Shown: piece by piece, positions 63,527 through 64,000 of the stretch | Position numbering within the stretch: the stretch's first letter is position 1 | Layout: the number at the start of each line of letters is the position of its first letter | NCBI GenBank assembly: GCA_005405945.1 | Contig: BJHW01000001.1 | Location: forward strand, 1,116,001-1,180,000 | Direction: 5' to 3' | Source of the DNA: Streptomyces violaceusniger | GTDB lineage: Bacteria; Actinomycetota; Actinomycetes; Streptomycetales; Streptomycetaceae | Length of the DNA stretch: 64,000 bases | Translations under genes and position numbers: made by a program | Notes under the pieces: model-generated | The model's database searches: none | The model's input: the letters and a program-made list of their open reading frames with translations, nothing else | What the model was told of the DNA's origin: nothing

Positions 63527-64000
63527 TCAGCGGGCGGAGGGCCCCACGGAGAACCCGGCGGACGGCCCCGCGGAGAGCCCAGCGCGCACCCGCTCCACCG
63601 TGATCGGCAGATCGCGGACCCGTACCCCCGTGGCGTGGTACACCGCGTTGGCGATCGCCGCCGCCGTGCCGACGATGCCCAGCTCCCCGATGCCCTTGCT
63701 GCCCATCGGGTTGAGCTCGTCGTCGTTCTCCTCGAGCCAGTGCGCCTGGACGTCCCGCACATCCGCGTTCGCCGCGATGTGATACGTGGCGAGGTCGTGG
63801 TTGGCGAAGTCGCCGAACCGCGGATCCGTCTCCAGGTTTTCGTGCAGCGCCATCGACAGCCCCATGCACATGCCGCCGCGCAGCTGCGAACCCGCCGTCC
63901 GGGGGTTGATGACGCGTCCGGCGGCGAACATCCCCAGCAGCCGGTCGACCCGCACCTGGCCGGTCACGGCGTCCACCCGCACCTCCGCGAACTGGGCGCC
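63527..64000 (-). CDS. Xanthine dehydrogenase-family molybdopterin-binding subunit (5' truncated by the window)
   Basis: The C-terminal 158 residues; coding continues past 64000. VDAVTGQVRVDRLLGMFAAG ... INPRTAGSQLRGG and the active-site motif MGSKGIGELGIVG with the catalytic Glu are diagnostic of the xanthine-dehydrogenase/aldehyde-oxidase large subunit. Oxidises purines or N-heterocyclic/aldehyde substrates using Mo-cofactor. FAD and Fe-S subunits would lie beyond the edge. Confidence 0.87.
   Translation of the reverse strand, partial: GAQFAEVRVDAVTGQVRVDRLLGMFAAGRVINPRTAGSQLRGGMCMGLSMALHENLETDPRFGDFANHDLATYHIAANADVRDVQAHWLEENDDELNPMGSKGIGELGIVGTAAAIANAVYHATGVRVRDLPITVERVRAGLSAGPSAGFSVGPSAR

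Overview
The window is a chromosomal segment of a high-GC actinomycete, almost certainly Streptomyces. Supporting evidence: uniformly very high GC with G/C third positions, many GTG starts, mycothiol-dependent enzymes (two DinB/maleylpyruvate-isomerase-type proteins), an AfsR/SARP-type regulator, a DUF574 methyltransferase, a lysine/alanine-rich histone-like protein, a streptogrisin-like protease and many small divergent regulator pairs. I see no tRNA, rRNA, CRISPR array, insertion sequence or phage gene. It looks like an accessory/metabolic chromosome region rather than an island.

Layout: 1-1.6 kb, a decayed TetR-ferredoxin-cytochrome P450 unit. 1.9-4.5 kb, a large secreted beta-helix/carbohydrate-binding protein. 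4.5-10.4 kb, a minus-strand operon: dienelactone hydrolase, solute-binding lipoprotein, two permeases, benzoylformate decarboxylase, ATPase. 10.6-12.9 kb, two mycothiol-type DinB proteins and an ArsR-SRPBCC fusion with an operator in its promoter. 13-16.8 kb, two pentapeptide-repeat proteins, two tandem copies of a small secreted two-cysteine protein, and an ARMT1/DUF89 protein. 16.9-21 kb, a phosphate transporter with a small membrane partner, then an FAD monooxygenase/SnoaL pair divergent from a LysR regulator. 21-25.3 kb, a TauD dioxygenase and an AfsR-like regulator. 25.4-30.5 kb, a methyltransferase, epoxide hydrolase-like enzyme, MEDS/anti-sigma sensor and fumarase. 30.5-34.2 kb, a deacetylase-EamA-SDR operon divergent from an MGDG-synthase-like glycosyltransferase. 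34.4-39.8 kb, a second NMT1-type ABC importer divergent from a CitA/CitB-type two-component system. 39.8-47.3 kb, histone-like protein, hydroxyacid dehydrogenase, lipoprotein, membrane spermidine-synthase-like protein and an apolipoprotein N-acyltransferase homologue under a TetR regulator. 48-53.8 kb, ACC deaminase, dihydroxyacetone kinase subunits K and L, acyltransferase, methyltransferase and XRE-cupin regulator. 54-62 kb, cupin, Rrf2 regulator coupled to a DsbA-like protein, then a five-gene peptide ABC importer preceded by a short cysteine-containing leader peptide. 62.2-64 kb, a secreted serine protease and the start-truncated end of a molybdopterin oxidase subunit.

A technical theme runs through the window. 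At least fifteen otherwise intact genes are broken by a single missing base inside a short G or C run, and adding one base restores the family sequence every time. This looks like systematic homopolymer under-calling rather than mass pseudogenisation; only the P450/ferredoxin unit also lacks internal sequence and looks truly dead. Several genes are given here as one locus spanning the frameshift.

The most interesting biology: the tandem secreted cysteine-protein cassettes with conserved operators and terminators; a benzoylformate decarboxylase inside an importer operon; a leader-peptide-controlled peptide transporter beside an Rrf2/one-cysteine DsbA pair; a possible leaderless upstream ORF before tauD; and compact operators within promoters (ArsR, TetR/lnt, XRE-cupin).
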